64,000 nucleotides of DNA from Heterobasidion occidentale. Taxonomy: Eukaryota; Basidiomycota; Agaricomycetes; Russulales; Bondarzewiaceae. The translations under genes and the position numbers were made by a program. The notes under the pieces are model-generated. The model saw nothing but the letters and a program-made list of their open reading frames with translations, was not told the origin of the DNA and did not search any database. The stretch lies in contig JBCAQO010000010.1 of NCBI GenBank assembly GCA_039111635.1, positions 1,860,001-1,924,000 of the forward strand, written 5' to 3'. This document shows, one piece after another, positions 58,190-64,000 of the stretch (position 1 is its first letter; the number at the start of each line of letters is the position of its first letter).

Positions 58190-59931
58190 ATGGTCAGAAT
58201 TTTCAAATCCAACTCACGCTACAGTCGTCATTCACTAAGAGCCCTGGAGTTTTGGACGCAAGCGAAGAATGTACGAATCAGAGCGTTGAATAAGCTTCTC
58301 GCATCATCTGGTTCTATCAGCACTACAAGCCTGTTCAAGCAAATAGATGGAAAGATTTCTGCCCTGCGAGAGGCCCTGTCTTCCCTGCGTGAATGGCGCA
58401 GGTTGCCGCCTGTATCACGACTTCCTCCCGAATTGCTGGTCAGCATTTTCTCCTTGTTAGCTGCCGATGAAGCTCCCACCGTCAGATACAGGATTTCACT
58501 GGGATGGATCGTGGTTTCTCATGTCTGCAGCCATTGGAAGCGAGTTGCTTTGGACAGTCCAGTACTTTGGGCGAATATCAACTTCGACCTCAGTTCTTGG
58601 TGGATTCAGACGATGTTAGATCGTGCCAAGCAAGGACCATTGGTCATCCGTGACATCCGCATCAGATACGCTGAAGACGCTGAAAGCGTTCTGGGTGTCT
58701 TGTCCTCCCATATGTCACAAATAGGGAAGCTTGGCCTAAGGCAACCACTCGGCGGAGTTGATACAATCAACCCAGTCGTGAAATTCCTCACTTCCCCGGC
58801 CCCATCTCTAGAATGGGTGAAGTTTGTCGTCGAAACCATTCGAGATGTGCACCTCCCCACAACAATCTGGTTGACAACTATGCTCCAAGCCTTCGTGTTG
58901 TAACTCTCGTCGGATGTACAATCCCTTGGATCTCACCGATTATGCGCAATCTATCTCATCTAACAATAGCGCTCACACAATGGCAGTATCAGCAAGTAGA
59001 AGAGAACTACCTCCCTTCCAAAGATGAATTTTTGACATGCTGGCGAACATGCATCACCTGGAAACTTTGGATATCGAGGAGTACTTCCCTCGATACACCC
59101 CAGATACGGGTGTATATAGTCGAATGAGACAGCCTGGCATTGAAACTACTCGGCCTATCGTCTCTCATCTTGAGAGGATCATGGGCGCCTTGTATTGCTG
59201 TTCTGGGCAGCATTCAAATTCCTGAAACATCGATGGTCCATCTCACCTGCAGAAATCACACACGAGGGTTTCGTCGACCTGCTCCTTCCGATGCTAGAGA
59301 AACATAGTGGCAAAACTGGGAAAGCACCACCCCTACGAACCCTTTCGATTTCCGTCGGTTCACTAAGTGGGTCGGTAGTTGTAATAGGGCGAAATTCCTC
59401 CGACCAAAAAGACCATGTCCGTTGCAAACCTTCCATCTTGCTTGATTTGGATCACTTGGATCCGAACAGCCTTGTCCTTGGTGGTGAATGCTCTTTACAT
59501 TCGGAAATTGGAGGCATTATGGATTTCACTTCGAACACAAGACCCGAACTCTACATACCGATCATCCAGGTGCTGGAGAATGCTGAGAATTGGGATCAGG
59601 TATCGTTTCATGATGATGCTCTCCCACTTTTTGTGCGATGATCGCCTCCACATCCAACTCAGCAGGAGACGAGGAAAGGATGCATATCGATAAACGATTC
59701 TTCCCGAACCTACGATCTCTCGTATTAGGACACGGAATTGGACAGCCCTTCTGCGGCGGGTCGTTGATTTACCAGGATCAACTAGTAGCAGCCCTTCAGA
59801 AGCGGAATGACTTGAAAGCTCATTTGGAAGAACTCGAGCTTCATCTGCCAAGGAACGAAGCGTCAAAAAAGTGGGTAGAACAGCTGGAAGGGATTGTGCC
59901 AGTGAAAGTGTTTTGGGACGGAGAGCGGTGA
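58190..59931 (+). pseudogene. F-box protein gene, copy B (frameshifted)
   Basis: Same gene as at 33232-34978. Candidate ATG at 58190. This copy has the longer intact 5' frame: from the ATG through the F-box (PVSRLPPELLVSIFSLLAAD) and about 230 codons on to FVVETIRDVHLP. There a missing base (CTCCCCACAACAATC at about 58852, against CTCCCCAACAACAATC in A) breaks it. Further breaks follow near 59030, 59145, 59395, 59470, 59545 and 59630. The C-terminal exon from about 59638 is open again to VPVKVFWDGER, stop at 59929-59931. Most breaks differ from those of copy A. Confidence 0.75.
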
Positions 59932-60206
59932 AGACACGAAAGGTTTTCACCTCCCCTGGTTCTGGACGAAATGTTCACATGCATTGAATTTGCTTTGAAA
60001 CAACAGCATGATCCAATTCACATATGTTCGTTTATCGAATGGCAAGATCAATACTGCTCTAAGATAATGAGTTGAGGGTAAGAATGCTTTTGCGAGAGAA
60101 CTCCAGTTGTCTCGTGACAATAACCTCAAGCAGGCGGCGCAACACAGATCCAAGAATAAGCACGATGAGAAGCTGTGCACAGTTCCTGTGAGAACTCGGC
60201 CAGCCT

Positions 60207-60213
60207 TATAAAA
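60207..60213 (+). promoter_or_regulatory. TATA box of oxygenase gene B1
   Basis: TATAAAA in the conserved block. The distance to the ATG at 60264 is one base shorter than in A1 because AAAAGCTTCTG there reads AAAAGTTCTG here. Confidence 0.75.
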
Positions 60214-60263
60214 GGCCTTCGACATGAAGCAAAAGTTCTGTCCGTTCCGAGGCATTCCACATC

Positions 60264-61645
60264 ATGCCTGGTGCTGTCTCCTTCCCCGACTTTCCAGACG
60301 ACGTCCCGACCGTCCCGCTATTGATTATCGACTATGCTCTGATCAAAGCAGGGAACGAGAAGGAGATCGACAGACTGTGGAAAGCCGCTACCGAACTTGG
60401 CTTCTGGTAGTGCGTATCAGACTACCGCCCTCCAAGCTCTTTCTTTGTTGAATCGATATCTGTAGTCTGAAAAATCATGGAGCCGATGACGAAGTGGCTG
60501 GCATGTTCGACATGGGCGCGGAGACTATGGACTTGCCTCTGGAAGAGAAGATGAAGTATGAGCAGGCGACGAGGGCTTGTCTTTTGGGTGAGGGTTCCCA
60601 CCTTATCGAAGGGCCACTCATATCAAACTTCTGCAGGTACAAGTTTATGGGTGCCAACAGCACAGATGAAAGAGGGACGCCCGACATCAACGAACGCATC
60701 AATATCTCCAAGGACGATGCAATTAGCTGGCCCATCCCGACGCACCGCATTTACCCGTCGACGGTCAATGCGCGGATGGAGTCGACAATTATCCCATTTG
60801 TTCGCAAGTCCCTCGACGTCACCAACACGCTCTTAGATGTCTTGAACGATCGTCTTGGACTTCCTAAGGGTGCTATTGCTAAGAGGCACAGCCTGATGGA
60901 ACACAGCGGATGCGAAGCTAGGTGCATCAAATCGCCAAAAACCATGGATATACCTTCGGATAGTGCGCTGCTTGGAGCGCACACAGATTATGGTTCCTTG
61001 GTGGGGGCGAGAATCGATGCTCCTAATGAAAGGCAATTTATTTATACGGGGTTCCCAAAGTCGTTTCTTCATAACCGACTCGGCGGTCTACAGGTCCTTC
61101 CACCTGACGCAGACACCTGGAAATATGTGAAAGTGAGCATTGCGGCAAAATTGGTGTCATATTCCATGCTGATCTTACCAAAGCCTATTCCGGGGCATGC
61201 AATCTGTAACCTCGGGATGCCATGTTTGTTTTCAGTGGCGGAATTCTGCGTTCGAACCTTCACCGCGTCGTGTAAGTCACATCCCAGATGTGTATCCCTC
61301 ATTCCCTGACGAGGAAAACTTTCAAGTCCGCCTCCGAAGCAGCAAGCAGCTTATGATCGCTATTCCGTGGTATTCTTCGTACGCCCGGGAAAGTCGTGGA
61401 AGATGGCACTTCTCTCCGAGGAGAGTCGTATGATTGCAGAAGCTGCGGCCAAGGCACCCCCGGGCAAGTATGATACTGACGAAACAGCTGCGTCATGGTA
61501 TGCCAGAAGAGTCAAGTATCGAAGAATCGCCAATCGCAAGGGCTGTTACTTGGAATCAATTTCCACACACCTCATTGACCGAATCATCAAACAGGGTCCT
61601 GAGACATGGTTGGCGAGCAAGGGGACTGAATATCGATTGATCTGA
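60264..61645 (+). pseudogene. 2-oxoglutarate/Fe(II) oxygenase, copy B1 (frameshifted)
   Basis: Same gene as A1. Two single-base losses break it: GG at 60565-60566 where A1 has GGG (35614-35616), which destroys EQGDEGLSFG and the following exon end; and GGG at 61214-61216 where A1 has GGGG (36264-36267), which breaks CNLGDAMFVFSGG before the distal iron-ligand His. In contrast the donor after GAHTDYGSL is the normal GTGGGG here. All other motifs (RYSVVFFVRP, GPETWLASKGTEYRLI) are present, stop at 61643-61645. If the two losses are sequencing errors this is an intact gene. Confidence 0.75.
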
Positions 61646-62451
61646 GGTTGATTGGGCGGTCTCGCGAGAGATTAGATGCACCATTTGCACGATTGGTATG
61701 ACTCAGGGTGACGATGGATGCTGCTGATATTGTGCAATATGTGCGAATTGAGAAAAGACCTGTCTAAAGCATGCGTGTTACAAGTGACGTGCGATACTGA
61801 ACAGTGCTAATAGTGCGGTGTGTACTTACTGTTAAGCTTGTTTGGGTGGGGGTAGAGACGCTTGCCCTCTAATATTATATCGATCAACCGATTGCATGGA
61901 TATATCATGGCTTTCTCTAGGGAAAGCAAACAAGGATGCCTGATATCGCTCCTTCCGAGTGTGAAGATAGAGGCTCTATGATACCTAAACATGATGTCTC
62001 GCCCAGACAGATACGGCAACAAAGAAGAAAAATCACCTTAATTTTTCATAGGCAGAAGAAGGCAAGTATCGTCAACTGTTTATTTGCGGATCGTCGCGAG
62101 TAGTGCACAAGGCGCAGTGCTGGTGTCCGAGCTGTCATTGGCCGCATATGTGCTGTCTGTTACAATGAGATAGATCTGTTGAAGAATCAGTGGGAGTATC
62201 AGAGCGTCGATGGAGACATGTTTCAAGCGAGGAAAAACAGCTTACAGAGTCGTGTCGATGAAGAATCGACGATGGATAGACGAAGGAGTAGTACGACAAA
62301 AGAATTTGGGATGCGTTCCGACGCGCATGCATCACGTGTTCGTGAAAGTAAATCCGCCAGTCTGGGTCGACTGGGGGAGACTTAGGGTATATTCCCTCAC
62401 GGGTATATTTGCTATATACCTGGAACTTACCCTTGAAATGGTGAGGGACAG

Positions 62452-62499
62452 CTAGAAGCGATTGTGCCAATGAAGGCATTTTGGGACGGAGAGCGGTGA
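62452..62499 (+). pseudogene. Vestigial F-box gene C-terminus (copy B)
   Basis: Identical to 37502-37549: LEAIVPMKAFWDGER and stop, marking the tandem duplication edge in copy B. Confidence 0.85.
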
Positions 62500-62776
62500 A
62501 GACACGAAAGGTTTTCACCTCCCCTGAGTTCTTCACATAGGTCAAATCTGGCCTCGAACAACCAGCATAAATCTAATGCGAAGTCATATAGATTCGTTCG
62601 TCGAATTGCAAGATTAACACTGTTCTAACATAATGAGCTGTGTGAGGGTGGGGGAAGCTTCAGCGAGGGAACTCTCGTTGTCGTGTGACAATAGCCTGAG
62701 CAGGCGGCGCAACACAGATCCAAGAATAAGTACGATGAGAAGCCGCGCACAATTCCTGTGAGAACTCGGCCAGCCT

Positions 62777-62783
62777 TATAAAA
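62777..62783 (+). promoter_or_regulatory. TATA box of oxygenase gene B2
   Basis: TATAAAA in the conserved block, 52 bases before the ATG at 62835. Confidence 0.75.
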
Positions 62784-62834
62784 GGCCTTCGACATGAAGC
62801 AAAAGCTTCTGTCCGTTCCGAGGCATTCCACATC

Positions 62835-64000
62835 ATGCCTGGTGCTGTCTCCTTCCCCGACTTTCCAGACGACGTCCCGACCGTCCCGCTATTGATTATC
62901 GACTATGCTCTGATCAAAGCAGGGAACGAGAAGGAGATCGACAGACTGTGGAAAGCCGCTACCGAACTTGGCTTCTGGTAGTGCGTATCAGACCACCGCC
63001 CTCCGAGCTAATTTTCTGTTGAGTCGGGATTTTGTAGTCTGAAGAATCATGGAGTCGATGACGAAGTGGCTGGCATGTTCGACATGGGCGCGGAGACTAT
63101 GGAATTGCCTCTGGAAGAGAAGATGAAGTATGAGCAGGGCGACGAGGGCATATCTTTCGGGTGAATAATTCCCACCTTATCCACAGGGCCATTCGTTTGA
63201 TATTCGCATTCACGATATCTGCAGGTACAAGTATATGGGTGCCAACAGCACAGATGAAAGAGGGACGCCCGACATCAACGAAGTCCTTAATATCTCCAAG
63301 GACGATGCGATTAGCTGGCCCACCCCGACGCACCGCATTTACCCGTCGACGGTCAATGCGCGGATGGAGTCGACAATTATCCCATTTGTTCGCAAGTCCC
63401 TCGACGTCACCAACACACTTTTGAATGTCTTGAACGATCGCCTTGGACTTCCCAAGGACGCTATTGCTAAGAGGCACAGCCTGATGGAACACAGCGGGTG
63501 CGAAGCTAGGTGCATCAAATCGCCAAAAACCATGGATATACCTTCGGATAGTGCGCTGCTTGGGGCGCACACAGATTTTGGTTCCTTGGTGGGTTACAAG
63601 GATTCTTGCTTCCAGCAAAAGGCTACTGAGATATGCGGGGTTACCATAGTCGTTTCTTCATAATCGACTCGGCGGTCTACAGGTCCTTCCTGGCGCAGAC
63701 ACCTGGAAATATGTGAAAGTGAGCACTGCGGTGAACTCGGTATCCTATCCCGTGCTGACCTTACCGAAGCCTATTCCTGGGCATGCAATCTGTAATCTCG
63801 GGGATGCCATGGTTATTTTCAGTGGCGGGATTATGCGCTCGAATCTTCACCGCGTCGTGTAAGTCACATCCCAGGTATATACCTTCGTTCCCTGACAACA
63901 AGGACTTTCAAGTCCGCCTCCCAAGCAGCAAGCAGCTTATGACCGCTGGTCCCTGGTTTTCTTCATACGCCCGGGAAAATCGTGGAAGATGGCACCGCTC
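62835..64000 (+). CDS. 2-oxoglutarate/Fe(II) oxygenase, copy B2 (3' end beyond window)
   Basis: Same gene as A2 and open in all visible exons: MPGAVSFPDFPDDVPTVP start at 62835, KYEQGDEGISFG, YKYMGANSTDERGTPDINEV, GAHTDFGSL, SFLHNRLGGLQVLPGADTW, and SGGIMRSNLHRVV with the G that A2 lacks (63827-63829). The window ends within the last large exon, after the RxS segment, so the C-terminus is not seen. Confidence 0.8.

Larger units (their letters stand above)
57969..64000. repeat. 6-kb direct repeat, copy B (continues beyond window)
   Basis: Partner of 33010-39048 and collinear throughout. Being cut at 64000, its right end is unknown. Homopolymer-length differences from copy A are scattered along the whole block, coding and non-coding alike (for example GTGGGGG at 62648-62654 against GTGGGG in copy A near 37698). 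Confidence 0.95.

Overview
This is nuclear DNA of a filamentous basidiomycete, most likely an agaricomycete. Every recognisable gene is broken by many short introns (about 45-90 bases, GT...AG). The families present include an ERT1/AcuK-type regulator with a PAS domain, cytosolic GH1 beta-glucosidase, UvdE-type UV endonuclease, F-box expansions and a DUF6698-like protein. The sequence is scaffold-level: a run of 100 N lies at 43696-43795.

Layout. 1-2350: 5' part of acetyl-CoA synthetase (minus), cut by the window edge. 2351-12010: gene-poor, with two degenerate F-box genes (minus) in a duplicated segment (about 4315-7690 and 8563-12010). The first copy carries a 707-bp inverted-repeat transposon at 6899-7605, and the second copy preserves the empty site. 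12182-32937: a housekeeping block. In order: MCD4/PIG-N GPI ethanolamine-phosphate transferase (-), ERT1-like Zn2Cys6+PAS regulator (-), GH1 beta-glucosidase (-), Gfo/Idh/MocA oxidoreductase (+) with two micro-exons, PEX3 (-), a tiny five-exon single-membrane-span protein (+) and UvdE (-). 33010-39048: a 6-kb repeat (copy A) with an F-box gene and two tandem 2-oxoglutarate/Fe(II) oxygenase genes. 39965-45661: a coiled-coil/proline-rich hypothetical, PI-specific phospholipase C (truncated by the gap) and a second proline-rich hypothetical. 45758-47066: an array of 14 short hairpin-forming repeats. 50170-56730: an accessory block with a hypothetical, a Ulp1-type cysteine protease, a Cys-containing hypothetical and a DUF6698-like gene. 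57969-64000: copy B of the 6-kb repeat, running off the window.

Links between genes. Acetyl-CoA synthetase and an ERT1/AcuK regulator are both expected in growth on acetate or other non-sugar carbon, and PEX3 is needed for peroxisome biogenesis. They sit in one window, but nothing in the sequence shows co-regulation. The oxygenase and F-box pair is a recently amplified module. Copies A and B are almost identical, but each carries different one-base homopolymer indels that break different reading frames. They lie on opposite sides of the N gap, so false duplication or unpolished long-read error must be excluded before the duplication is believed.

The most unusual signals are the hairpin array, the transposon with its preserved empty site, and the complementary frameshifts of the 6-kb repeats. 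Exon boundaries are read by eye from splice sites and family knowledge, so gene spans are firmer than individual introns.
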